From NCBI GenBank assembly GCA_025449935.1, contig JANWIJ010000063.1:1-42412 (forward strand): a stretch of DNA of 42,412 nucleotides, read 5' to 3'. The notes under the pieces were generated by a model, which was not told the DNA's origin, did no database searches, and worked only from the letters and a program-made list of their open reading frames with translations. This DNA is from Chitinophagaceae bacterium (lineage in GTDB: Bacteria > Bacteroidota > Bacteroidia > Chitinophagales > Chitinophagaceae). Numbering within the stretch: the stretch's first letter is position 1; every line of letters begins with the position of its first letter. Position numbers and translations under genes: made by a program. This document shows positions 7,584-16,136 of this stretch, in pieces.

Positions 7584-9752
7584 ATGATCTTACTAAAGAA
7601 TATTACTTTTCCGCTGACCAATCCTGTTCCTATCCTGGCTATTGTACTGTTCATCATCTTACTGGCACCAATCGTATTGCGGAAATTCCGGATCCCCAGT
7701 ATCATTGGCCTGATCATCGCCGGCATGGCAATAGGGGATCATGGTTTTAATATTGTGGCCAAAGGCAGTATCGATCTTTTTGGGAAAGCCGGGTTGCTGT
7801 ATATTATGTTTTTGGCCGGCCTGGAACTCGATATGGCAGAGTTCAAAAAAAATAAATACAAAAGCATCATATTCGGGTTTCTCACGTTCGCCATTCCGCT
7901 TGGATTTGGATTTTTGTTATGCTATGAGGTACTCCATTTTAATTTTTTAGCCTCGTTGCTGGTATCGAGTATGTTTGCCACCCATACATTGGTGGCCTAT
8001 CCCCTGGCCAGCCGGATGGGAGTTACCCGGAACGAAGCAGTTACCATTACCGTAGGAGGTACCATTATCACGGATACTGCAGTCCTGCTGATCCTGGCCG
8101 CCATCACTGGTTCAGTAGACGGCGAGCTCAACCAGGCATTCTGGTTTAAACTGGCAGGCTTTTTTTTACTGTTTGCTTTTGGTGTACTCTTTGGGTTTCC
8201 TTTAATAGGACGCTGGTTCTTCAAGAAAATAAAGGATGATCAAACCACCCATTTTGTTTTTGTGCTCGCCATGGTATTCCTGGCAGCGTACCTGGCAGAA
8301 CTGGCAGGAGTAGAATCGATCATCGGTGCGTTCCTGGCCGGCCTGGCGCTGAATCAGCTGATCCCGCATACGTCCCCGCTGATGAACAGGATACAATTTG
8401 CCGGTAATGCCATATTTATTCCATTCTTCCTGATTACGGTCGGTATGCTCGTTGATCTCCGGGTATTGTTAAAAGGTCCCGACGCATTGCTGATCGCGGG
8501 CGCATTAACCGCAATGGCCCTGGCCACGAAATGGCTGGCTGCTTTTTTAACGCAGAAAATATTGCGGTATTCGGCGGATCAACGCAAACTGATATTCGGG
8601 CTCAGCACGTCTCATGCAGCGGCAACCATTGCCGTGATCCTGATCGGGTACAATATGCAGATCATTGATGAAAATGTACTGAACGGAACCATCGTGCTCA
8701 TCCTGGTAACCTGTATGACCGGTTCTTTTGTGACAGCCAATGCCGGCAAGCGCCTCGCGATATCAGAGACAGGAAAATCAACTGCACCCATTAATATTCA
8801 TGAAAGAATATTGATCCCGGTAAATGATCCCGAAAAAATTGAAGGGCTGATTGATTTTGCCGTTATGATACACAGCGAAAGAGAAACGTCGCCGGTGTTT
8901 ATGCTGACCGTAGTACAGGATGAAGATGACGTAAAAGAAAAGGTATTGCTGAACAACAGGAATATGGAGACCGCCATCAAGCATGCAGCGAGTACCGAAA
9001 CAAGAGTCCAGTTGCTCACCCGGGTAGATCTCAACATGACGAATGGTGTGGCCCGTGCTGTAAAAGAAATGCTTATTTCGGATGTCATCATTGAGTGGGA
9101 TGAAAAAAGCAGCAGCACCACGGATATTTTATTCAACAGCCTGTTTGGAACCGCCACCCGCAATGTGCTGGACATAACCTGGGAAACGGTCTATGTATGC
9201 CGCCTGAAACAACCGCTTAATACCACCCAGAAAATTGTCCTGGTGCTGGCAAAAAATGCCCAATTTGAAATCGGGTTTAAATACTGGGTTAAAAAAATGG
9301 TGATGTTATCCAGGCAGGCCGGAGCGAAATTGTTTGTTTGTTGCTCCGATGCTACCCGGGAGGCTCTTCAAAAAGAACTAAAAGCAACCAGGAGCAATAC
9401 GGAAGTTAGCTACCGGCATTTCGAGGATATGGAAGATTTCCTGGTCCTTTCAAAAGAAATCGGGGATGACGACCTGATCATTGCGGTAAGTGCCCGGAAA
9501 GGGACATTATCCTACCACTCCTATATGGATAATTTGCCATCCAAACTGCTTAAACATTTTCGAAGTAACAACTGCATTCTTCTTTATCCCGAACAGCAAC
9601 AGGCTGAATACCTGGAAAGCGGGATGCAGTCCCAGGATCTTACCCTCACGCCAATCCAGGAACAGATTGATAATTTAAATAAGATCAGTAAGGCAGTTAA
9701 GAAAATATTTACCGGGGGAACAAAGACGCCCGGGCCCGGAAAAACAGAATAG
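7584..9752 (+). CDS. CPA2-family cation:proton antiporter with C-terminal Usp-like region
   Basis: 722 residues. Residues ~15-390 form about a dozen hydrophobic helices typical of the monovalent cation:proton antiporter-2 family (KefB/GerN/NapA type): early IPSIIGLIIAGMAIG, FLAGLELDM, and a helix with TIITDTAVL holding the ion-binding Asp. From about residue 408 (INIHERILIPVNDPEKIEGL) the protein becomes soluble and shows two successive universal-stress-protein-like alpha/beta segments, the second starting near KIVLVLAKNAQ. No TrkA-N/RCK domain is seen. It probably exchanges Na+ or K+ for H+ at the inner membrane under nucleotide or stress control; the ion is not predictable. Its position inside the hut block is unusual. 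Confidence 0.88.
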   Translation: MILLKNITFPLTNPVPILAIVLFIILLAPIVLRKFRIPSIIGLIIAGMAIGDHGFNIVAKGSIDLFGKAGLLYIMFLAGLELDMAEFKKNKYKSIIFGFLTFAIPLGFGFLLCYEVLHFNFLASLLVSSMFATHTLVAYPLASRMGVTRNEAVTITVGGTIITDTAVLLILAAITGSVDGELNQAFWFKLAGFFLLFAFGVLFGFPLIGRWFFKKIKDDQTTHFVFVLAMVFLAAYLAELAGVESIIGAFLAGLALNQLIPHTSPLMNRIQFAGNAIFIPFFLITVGMLVDLRVLLKGPDALLIAGALTAMALATKWLAAFLTQKILRYSADQRKLIFGLSTSHAAATIAVILIGYNMQIIDENVLNGTIVLILVTCMTGSFVTANAGKRLAISETGKSTAPINIHERILIPVNDPEKIEGLIDFAVMIHSERETSPVFMLTVVQDEDDVKEKVLLNNRNMETAIKHAASTETRVQLLTRVDLNMTNGVARAVKEMLISDVIIEWDEKSSSTTDILFNSLFGTATRNVLDITWETVYVCRLKQPLNTTQKIVLVLAKNAQFEIGFKYWVKKMVMLSRQAGAKLFVCCSDATREALQKELKATRSNTEVSYRHFEDMEDFLVLSKEIGDDDLIIAVSARKGTLSYHSYMDNLPSKLLKHFRSNNCILLYPEQQQAEYLESGMQSQDLTLTPIQEQIDNLNKISKAVKKIFTGGTKTPGPGKTE

Positions 9753-9810
9753 GTGGGCTGATAAGTATATTTCCTTTATTTTGTCTCTTGTTACCGCTAA
9801 CCAGGAAGCT

Positions 9811-11463
9811 ATGCAACCAATCATCGAATGTGTTCCCAACTTCAGCGAGGGAAATGACTTAAATATCATCAGGCAGATCACCAGCCAGGTTGAAACTGTA
9901 GAAGGAGTTCGCCTGCTGAATGTGGATCCGGGAAAAGCCACGAACCGGACGGTTGTTACTTTTGTGGGACATCCCGAAGCAGTGATTGAGGCTGCTTTCC
10001 TTGCCATAAAAAAAGCCGGCGAGCTGATTGATATGAGCAAACATAAAGGAGAGCATCCCCGTATGGGCGCCACCGATGTTTGCCCGCTGATACCGGTAGC
10101 CAATATCTCGATGGAGGAAACTGCAACATATGCGCGGCAGTTAGCTGAACGGGTCGGAAAGGAATTGCAGCTACCTGTTTATTTATATGAAGCCGCACAG
10201 GCGGACAAAAGCAGGAGTAATTTGTCCATAATCAGGGCCGGTGAATATGAAGGGTTTTTCAAAAAAATACAGCAGCCGGAGTGGAAGCCCGACTTTGGTC
10301 CGGCCACATTCGATGCGAGGCGCGGGGCCACGGTTATCGGGGCCAGGGATTTTTTAGTAGCTTATAATATTAACCTGAATACCACGTCCACCCGGAGAGC
10401 CAATGCAATTGCCTTTGATGTAAGGGAAGCCGGCAGAACCGTGGTGGAGAATGGTGTAAAAGTCAACCAGCCCGGGAGTTTAAAATCAGTGAAAGCTATT
10501 GGCTGGTATATCGAAGAATACGGCATTGCGCAGATATCCATGAACCTGACCAATATTAATGTCACTCCCGTTCATATTGCTTTTGATGAAGTCGTAAAAA
10601 AAGCAGATGCAAGGGGAATAAGGGTAACCGGGAGTGAACTCGTGGGTCTTGTTCCGCTTAATGCTTTGCTGGATGCAGGAAAATATTTCTTGCGGAAACA
10701 ACACCGCTCCACGGGTGTTTCTGAAAAAGAGCTTATCAAAATTGCCGTGAAATCAATGGGATTGGATGAGCTTGGTCCCTTTAAACCAGCAGAAAGAGTT
10801 ATTGAATATATGTTGCAGAGTAATACCGAAAAAAAACTGGTGAATATGTCGCTGGTAGATTTTGCCAATGAAACCGCCAGCGAAAGTCCTGCACCGGGGG
10901 GAGGTTCCATTGCTGCTTATGTTGGCGCGCTTGGTGTTTCCCTGGGAGGAATGGTTGCTAATCTTTCCTCGCATAAAAAAGGCTGGGATGAAAGATGGGA
11001 GGAATTCAGCAACTGGGCTGATGTAGGAGAAAAGTATAAAAATGAACTGATCAGGTTAGTTGATGCCGATACAAAAGCCTTTAACCAGATCATGGCGGCG
11101 ATGGCCCTGCCCAAATCATCCGGGGAGGAAAAAAACATCCGTCATAAAGCCCTGCAGGATGCCACCCGGCTTGCGATTGAAATCCCTTTTAAAGTGATGG
11201 AAACGGCCCATGCCAGCATGGAGGTAATAAAGGCGATGGCTAAGTCGGGTAATCCGAACTCCGTTACTGATGCCGGAGTGGGGGCTTTGTGTGCACGCAG
11301 CGCCGTTTTGGGGGCCTTTATGAATGTGAGAATCAACGCCTCTGGCTATGATGATAAGAATTTTGTTTTAGATATGCTGGCGCGTGGCCGGGAAATAGAA
11401 AACAAAGCCATAGCTTTAGAAACAGAAATTTTAAAAATCGTAGATGGAAAAATTGGAAACTAA
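9811..11463 (+). CDS. Bifunctional glutamate formiminotransferase / formiminotetrahydrofolate cyclodeaminase
   Basis: 550 residues combining two enzymes. Residues 1-~300 are the formiminotransferase (IIECVPNFSEG at the N-terminus; His82 in EHPRMGATDVCPL corresponds to the catalytic His of the family), which moves the formimino group from formiminoglutamate to tetrahydrofolate. Residues ~345-545 are the cyclodeaminase (TASESPAPGGGSIAAYVGAL, then LAIEIPFKVMETA and SDAG-type NPNSVTDAGVGAL), which releases ammonia and gives methenyl-THF. The ATG at 9811 is preferred over an in-frame TTG 30 nt earlier because the protein then begins at the conserved CVPNFSEG block. It likely forms an operon with the downstream HutG-like gene. 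Confidence 0.93.
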   Translation: MQPIIECVPNFSEGNDLNIIRQITSQVETVEGVRLLNVDPGKATNRTVVTFVGHPEAVIEAAFLAIKKAGELIDMSKHKGEHPRMGATDVCPLIPVANISMEETATYARQLAERVGKELQLPVYLYEAAQADKSRSNLSIIRAGEYEGFFKKIQQPEWKPDFGPATFDARRGATVIGARDFLVAYNINLNTTSTRRANAIAFDVREAGRTVVENGVKVNQPGSLKSVKAIGWYIEEYGIAQISMNLTNINVTPVHIAFDEVVKKADARGIRVTGSELVGLVPLNALLDAGKYFLRKQHRSTGVSEKELIKIAVKSMGLDELGPFKPAERVIEYMLQSNTEKKLVNMSLVDFANETASESPAPGGGSIAAYVGALGVSLGGMVANLSSHKKGWDERWEEFSNWADVGEKYKNELIRLVDADTKAFNQIMAAMALPKSSGEEKNIRHKALQDATRLAIEIPFKVMETAHASMEVIKAMAKSGNPNSVTDAGVGALCARSAVLGAFMNVRINASGYDDKNFVLDMLARGREIENKAIALETEILKIVDGKIGN

Positions 11464-11494
11464 GGTTCCATTCAGCGAACCGAAACTGAACGAT

Positions 11495-12550
11495 ATGCAG
11501 CACCTGAAACTGTATAGTAAACAGGATGTGTTATCGCTTACGAAACTCAGGAGGTTTGAAACAAAACTCGGGGAAAGAGTACAGGTACTTCATGATATTA
11601 CCGACCTTGAAGGGTCTATTGCTTCTTCCAATGCGAAATATGTTTTGTTTGGTATACCTGAGGACCTCGGCGCAAAAGGCAATTATGGCCTGGGTGGCGC
11701 CGATACCTTATGGATCCCTTTCCTCCAAAGTTTGCTGAATGTCCAGAGTAATGATTTTTTTGATGGCGGGGAACTTCTCCTCCTTGGTCATTTTGATTTC
11801 GGCGACATACAATACCTGATTGACACTACTGCCCGGGGAGAAGAAGAAAAAATAGAAGCCTACCGTCACGCTATCCGTACCATTGATGATGAAGTAGAGC
11901 GTCTTTCAAAAATCATTACTGAAGTAAAAAAAATACCCATTGTTATCGGTGGGGGTCACAATAATTCTTACCCGCTGATAAAAGGCAGTGCAAAAGGATG
12001 GCATAAAGCGGGGATGATTCCCCTGGCACAGATCAACTGCATTAACCTGGATGCGCATGCGGATTACCGCCCGCTGGAAGGAAGACATAGCGGCAATGCT
12101 TTCCGGTATGCAGAAGAAGACGGGTACCTGCAGAAGTACTGCATCATTGGTTTACATGAGAATTACCTGCCGCAGAATGTGTGGGTGGATATGGTGAACA
12201 ACCCGTTTATCGACTGCATTACTTTCGAGGATATTTTTGTGCATGAGAAAAGAACGTTCCTGCAGGCCGTGGCCCATGCTACCGGCTTTACAGAAGATAC
12301 ACTCTCAGGAATTGATATTGATCTGGACGGTATTCAAAACACGCTTAGCAGCGCCATGACTCCAGTTGGCTTTCACCCCATTCATGCCCGGCAATATATT
12401 TCATTTGCAGCCTCCGATGCCAAACCGGCCTACCTGCATATCTGTGAAGGAGCTACCCGCTTATCCGATGGCAGGACTGATTCTACCAGTGGTAAATTGA
12501 TCAGTTACCTGGTAAGTGATTTTATAAAAGCGCAGGCAAATAATCGTTGA
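11495..12550 (+). CDS. hutG: Arginase-family ureohydrolase, probable formimidoylglutamase
   Basis: 351 residues from the chosen start. The binuclear Mn-binding motifs of the ureohydrolase superfamily are present: GGGHNNSYP (His155), DAHAD at 186-190 and DIDLD at 274-278. The hut context points to formimidoylglutamase, which hydrolyses N-formimino-glutamate to glutamate and formamide; arginase or agmatinase cannot be excluded from motifs alone. The start at 11495 gives MQHLKLYSKQDVLSLTK, a natural N-terminus. An earlier in-frame ATG at 11444 would overlap the preceding gene by 20 bp and add 17 residues. It is adjacent to the formiminotransferase-cyclodeaminase, so two alternative routes for the same intermediate are encoded side by side. 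Confidence 0.82.
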   Translation: MQHLKLYSKQDVLSLTKLRRFETKLGERVQVLHDITDLEGSIASSNAKYVLFGIPEDLGAKGNYGLGGADTLWIPFLQSLLNVQSNDFFDGGELLLLGHFDFGDIQYLIDTTARGEEEKIEAYRHAIRTIDDEVERLSKIITEVKKIPIVIGGGHNNSYPLIKGSAKGWHKAGMIPLAQINCINLDAHADYRPLEGRHSGNAFRYAEEDGYLQKYCIIGLHENYLPQNVWVDMVNNPFIDCITFEDIFVHEKRTFLQAVAHATGFTEDTLSGIDIDLDGIQNTLSSAMTPVGFHPIHARQYISFAASDAKPAYLHICEGATRLSDGRTDSTSGKLISYLVSDFIKAQANNR

Positions 12551-12635
12551 GGAATTTAGAAATAGCCGGAATGAAACCAGGTCATAAATACTGGTCCCTT
12601 CTTTTAAACTGATTCATTTACTGAAGATTTATGTA

Positions 12636-14375
12636 TCAGAATACCGGGCCGCTTAATTTAATATCTGCCTGCCCAAAAGCAATTTTGAACCGGGTCAGGT
12701 ACTTATCAGCTTCAGGTTTTTTATTTTGAGCTTTTAATGCTTGCCAGCAGCCAAACAGCGCCCAACCGTTCTCATGATTGTTTTCCAGGTCCTTTTCCAG
12801 TATCATCTTCGCCGTGGAAGATTGACCGGCTTTCAGGTAAGCATTAGCCAAGTAATGTTTCGGGTTCAGCAGCCAGTCCCGGGGTTCATTATAAACCATG
12901 TTCTCTTCTGTGCCAACTGCCTTTTCAAAAGCTTCAATGGCTTCCCCGTATTTTTTTTCGTTCAGCGCAATGGTGCCGGCCAAAAGGTTCTCGGCAATTA
13001 TTGCTCCCTCCATTGCGGATGAGAAAGGTGTAAGGGGAATATGGAGACTGCTGTCTTTCATTAAATTTCTCAGGCTGGCCAGTTCCAATTCCGCTTCTTT
13101 CATTTTCGGACGCTGTGTAAAAGCCATCCCCCGGCCAAAATGATAAAGAAGGCTGGCGTAGACCATCGATGTGGCAGGTTTGGGTTCGGCCAGCAATTTC
13201 TGCCAGTTGCCAAACCGGACATTCACCAGTACGGGTGTCATATAGATATACTGTATATAATTTCCCAGGGCAGCAGGTATGGAAAGATAATCTCCGGGGA
13301 TACTGTTCCTTGTCGCCAGCGCAGATGAAACCGACTTACCCAGGTTCCCCTGCATCATGGTATGATTGGTTTGCATGTGCAGGTTATGAATGACATAAAG
13401 AAAATCATTGGCAGAAACGGGGGCATATAATGGTTTAATCCGCTCGTAACTTTTTACGGCCGCTTCATTCACACTTACTCCTTTATCATAAAACCCGGTG
13501 CGCAGGTAAATATGCGATGGCATGTGAACGGTGTGAGACAAGCCCGGGGTCAACCTTCCCAGCCTGTCGGCGCTCGGCAATGCTTTGGCCGCGAAAGGAG
13601 AAGGTTCCATTACATGGATATAGTAATGATTGGCGCCCGGATGCTGGGGCGTTTTTGCCAAAAGTTTTTCCAACACTTCCCGGATCAATGGGGTCCATGG
13701 TTGCGGTGTGCCATCAATTTTCCACAGGTCCCAGGGATGCTGCAGCATCAATGCATCGGCGTATAAAGCAGCCACATCCGCATCAGCAGGAAATTTTTCA
13801 TAAGCGTCCTTCATTTTGTCTACATACAATTGATTCAGTTGATCTCGCTGGGCGGTAGAGTCTGCGGAATACCGGATTTGCTGGGCCAGTATCAGTAATT
13901 TCTCCTTTTCCGTACCCGATCCCGATAATTCGACTGCCTTATTGATTGTGCTGAGTGCATCGGGAGAAGCGGCATAGCCCAGGTCATTAATATTGGGCCC
14001 ATAAGCCAGGGCCTGTGCCCATTGCAGCATAGCCGCAGCCGGGTCAAACTTTGCCGCTTTCTTAAAGGATGCCATGGCTTCGATAATATGAAAGCTGTAA
14101 TACATATTAATGCCCTGGTTAAAATAAAACTGGGCGCTGTCGTGGGTAGTACTGATCTTCCACTTGTAATTACCGGCACCGGGAATGGGGGGTATCCCCG
14201 TTTCTTCAATCCATGCCTTTAGTTTATTCCAGTCCGGGCTGCAGGATACCAGGTTCTTCCGGGAGCTTGCCGGTTTAGAAATTTGCTTTTGCACCACCGG
14301 GATCGCTGAATAGCGGAAAGCAAAAAGCATGGCAACCACCAATGCAGCAATAACCAGCAAAAACTTCTCTTTCAT
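12636..14375 (-). CDS. TPR-repeat exported or membrane-anchored protein with conserved His clusters
   Basis: 579 residues with an N-terminal hydrophobic segment (residues ~5-22) that is a signal anchor or signal peptide. Tetratricopeptide-type helical pairs occur near residues 85-125 and again at ~470-570 (EKKYGEAIEAFEKAVG, then AYLKAGQSSTAKMILE). Between them are two blocks rich in histidine: HPGANHYYIHVMEPSP (His245, His250, His254, Glu257) and HTVHMPSHIYLRTG (His281, His284, His288). I know this architecture from uncharacterised periplasmic TPR proteins; the His clusters suggest metal or heme binding, which is inference. It stands alone on the minus strand. Confidence 0.78.
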   Translation of the reverse strand: MKEKFLLVIAALVVAMLFAFRYSAIPVVQKQISKPASSRKNLVSCSPDWNKLKAWIEETGIPPIPGAGNYKWKISTTHDSAQFYFNQGINMYYSFHIIEAMASFKKAAKFDPAAAMLQWAQALAYGPNINDLGYAASPDALSTINKAVELSGSGTEKEKLLILAQQIRYSADSTAQRDQLNQLYVDKMKDAYEKFPADADVAALYADALMLQHPWDLWKIDGTPQPWTPLIREVLEKLLAKTPQHPGANHYYIHVMEPSPFAAKALPSADRLGRLTPGLSHTVHMPSHIYLRTGFYDKGVSVNEAAVKSYERIKPLYAPVSANDFLYVIHNLHMQTNHTMMQGNLGKSVSSALATRNSIPGDYLSIPAALGNYIQYIYMTPVLVNVRFGNWQKLLAEPKPATSMVYASLLYHFGRGMAFTQRPKMKEAELELASLRNLMKDSSLHIPLTPFSSAMEGAIIAENLLAGTIALNEKKYGEAIEAFEKAVGTEENMVYNEPRDWLLNPKHYLANAYLKAGQSSTAKMILEKDLENNHENGWALFGCWQALKAQNKKPEADKYLTRFKIAFGQADIKLSGPVF

Positions 14376-14393
14376 AGCCGTTGTTTGAGTATT

Positions 14394-14401
14394 AAAAGGT
14401 A
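14394..14401 (-). promoter_or_regulatory. Possible -7 box for the TPR gene
   Basis: The minus strand reads TACCTTTT, one mismatch from TAnnTTTG, 18 nt before the start codon at 14375. Confidence 0.35.
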
Positions 14402-14464
14402 CGAAATTTCATGAGAGTTCCCTTGAAGCTCCGCGGCTGCCGGTTAATTTTTTATATTTAGGAT

Positions 14465-14983
14465 ATGATCAGAGTCCTGCTTTTCTGTTTCTTTTTCAAT
14501 ATCGTCACTGTTTACGGTCAAAATGAATTTGCCGCGTCTTCGTTTTACACCACTTTTAAAAAAATACAGGAGGATGGTGAGAAAGGCTTTGTTCAGTATA
14601 AGGGAGCTCAGCTAAAAAGCCAGTTCGGCGAAATTAAAGCAGAGTATAGAATAAAGCTGTTGCTTCCGCTAGCTGACTCTGGTAAGATCGTTGTGCCGGC
14701 AGCAGGCAATCCCTATGCAGTTTATTTTTTTGAACCGGAGAAAAGAAAAGAAAACATAGATGAACGGGCTGTGCACCTGCGGGAGGCTATATTAACAGCA
14801 CATGCAAATCCATTATACGCCAAAACAGTTTCAACAACTGTAAACCGGCGCATTTATTCAGACACTTATTTTTATGCAGCAACAAATCAAAATCATACCA
14901 GCCTTGCTTTATTCCGCTTAAGTGTGTTTCACCAGGACGATAAATATCATTTATTGCTGGAGATAAAAGGCAAACACCCGTAA
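14465..14983 (+). CDS. Small exported protein of unknown function
   Basis: 172 residues with a clear signal peptide (MIRVLLFCFFFNIVTVYGQ). The mature part starts NEFAASSFYTTFKKIQEDGE and alternates charged helices and strands; no cysteines or recognisable motif. It is divergent from the TPR gene, with a TATATTTA sequence (one mismatch to the -7 consensus) just 4 nt before its ATG region, which would give almost no leader. The bidirectional-looking hairpin at 15037-15056 lies 53 bp after its stop. Function unknown. Confidence 0.65.
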   Translation: MIRVLLFCFFFNIVTVYGQNEFAASSFYTTFKKIQEDGEKGFVQYKGAQLKSQFGEIKAEYRIKLLLPLADSGKIVVPAAGNPYAVYFFEPEKRKENIDERAVHLREAILTAHANPLYAKTVSTTVNRRIYSDTYFYAATNQNHTSLALFRLSVFHQDDKYHLLLEIKGKHP

Positions 14984-15029
14984 GAGCTGTATAAAAACAG
15001 GTTGCAGAAACAACGCTGTGAAAAAGTTT

Positions 15030-15056
15030 AAAAAAAAGGTTGCCCTGAAGCAACCT
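15030..15056 (-). terminator. Intrinsic terminator for the SH3/BON pair
   Basis: The stem is AGGTTGC with its perfect complement around a 6-nt loop. On the minus strand it is followed by a run of eight T, 24 bp after the stop of the gene ending at 15081. A-rich sequence on the other side means it may also act weakly for the plus-strand gene. Confidence 0.85.
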
Positions 15057-15080
15057 CAAAAAAAAATTACAGCTGATATA

Positions 15081-15506
15081 TTAATTCTCTACGGGTGTAA
15101 GGTATTGTGCATAGGAATACCCTTCTTCACCGTCATCCGTTCTTACCAGCCACCACATATCACTGGTTTGACTGACCACCGTAACTATTTCATGATGGGC
15201 GGCTTTACCAACCACCGGCTGGTCTGTACCCGGGCCTTTCCTGATGTTTAGGTTGGAGCGTTCCGTTGTTACTTTTGCTTTTGTAACCGGGGCGGAGGAA
15301 GATACATTCACGTTCATGACTACATCGCCGCTTAAAAAATTGGGATCAAGCTTATCGTAGACATTCCACAACTTGTCTTTAACAGCGCCGCTGGGGGCTT
15401 CGCCATCAATATATAATACGCCTTCTTGTTCCCTGATCTGCAAATTAGTTACACCAGAATCAGTTGCAGTAGTTACCAGCTCCTGGTATTTATCCTTTAG
15501 TACCAT
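15081..15506 (-). CDS. BON-like plus bacterial SH3 domain protein
   Basis: 141 residues without a signal peptide. Residues ~1-70 (KYQELVTTATDSGVTNLQIR, GVLYIDGEAPS, LWNVYDKLDPNF) follow the pattern of the BON-like module found in small LysM/BON proteins. Residues ~78-138 (SNLNIRKGPGTDQPVVGK, then WWLVRTDDGEEGYSYAQYL) are an SH3b domain of the kind that binds peptidoglycan or peptide ligands. Related small proteins usually carry a C-terminal LysM domain; here SH3 takes its place. It lies 21 bp downstream of the BON lipoprotein gene, so the two are probably one operon acting on envelope stress or cell-wall binding. The role is inferred from the domains. Confidence 0.75.
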   Translation of the reverse strand: MVLKDKYQELVTTATDSGVTNLQIREQEGVLYIDGEAPSGAVKDKLWNVYDKLDPNFLSGDVVMNVNVSSSAPVTKAKVTTERSNLNIRKGPGTDQPVVGKAAHHEIVTVVSQTSDMWWLVRTDDGEEGYSYAQYLTPVEN

Positions 15507-15527
15507 AAATAGTTCAGTTTTAAATGA

Positions 15528-16013
15528 TTATTTTATTTTCAAACCCGTAAGATCGTATCCTTTTGATTTCAGTTTATCCAGCATTTGTTTCAACGCCACC
15601 CATTTGGCTTTTACAATTTCACCGGTAAGGACAATTTTTCCGTCTACAATCGATGATTTAACCGTAGGGTTATCTTTCAGCGCATCAGCAAGTCCCCGCG
15701 TCAGGGTTTCATCATCCGCATTAACAACAGGAGGGGGAGGTGCTGCAACCGTTAAATTATTCACCACGGATTTTACACCTTTGATTCCTTTGGCTGCGGT
15801 TTCAGCGGCCGCTCTTGCAGCGTCAGTTCTTACTTCTCCTGTAATAGTAGCTACTCCATCTTTAACATCTGCCACCACACCGTTAAGATCAGGATTGGCG
15901 GCCAGTGCCGTTTCAACAGATGCTTTAACATCAGCATCCTTTACTTTGGATTTACAGGCCGGTAAATAAAAAGCGAGGCAAATAAAAGCGGTAATTGCAA
16001 GTAATTTTTTCAT
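15528..16013 (-). CDS. BON-domain lipoprotein (OsmY-like)
   Basis: 161 residues. The N-terminus is a lipoprotein signal with Cys20 in FYLPACKSKVKD. Residues ~24-90 form one BON domain (DADVKASVETALAANPDL, GVATITGEVRTD). A second BON-like half follows a Pro-rich linker (APPPPVV) at ~100-160 (TLTRGLADALKDNPTVKSS, GKIVLTGEI). BON domains bind membranes or polyanions and occur in osmotic-shock proteins such as OsmY. The protein is likely anchored to a periplasmic membrane face. It is upstream of, and probably co-transcribed with, the SH3/BON gene. No convincing promoter box is visible, only a one-mismatch match near 16038-16045. Confidence 0.85.
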   Translation of the reverse strand: MKKLLAITAFICLAFYLPACKSKVKDADVKASVETALAANPDLNGVVADVKDGVATITGEVRTDAARAAAETAAKGIKGVKSVVNNLTVAAPPPPVVNADDETLTRGLADALKDNPTVKSSIVDGKIVLTGEIVKAKWVALKQMLDKLKSKGYDLTGLKIK

Positions 16014-16136
16014 TATTGAGTTTTTAGTAAATCAAAAAAAATCTACCCAGGTAGCTGGGCCCAATGTAAATATAAATGATCAGAATTCCAGAATATGTCT
16101 AAAGCAAGCAGCAATTAATAAGCCAAAAAGATGCGG

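Noticed and set aside
11444-11494. Longer start for the HutG-like gene at the ATG at 11444
   Set aside because: It would overlap the previous gene by 20 bp and add 17 residues (EKLETKVPFSEPKLND) that do not look like the family N-terminus; MQHLKLYSKQ at 11495 does.
13467-13474. A fifth GTGTGAAT on the minus strand
   Set aside because: It lies inside the TPR gene, has no TGTAA half-site and no -7 box at 57 nt. One or two such 8-mers are expected by chance in this length.
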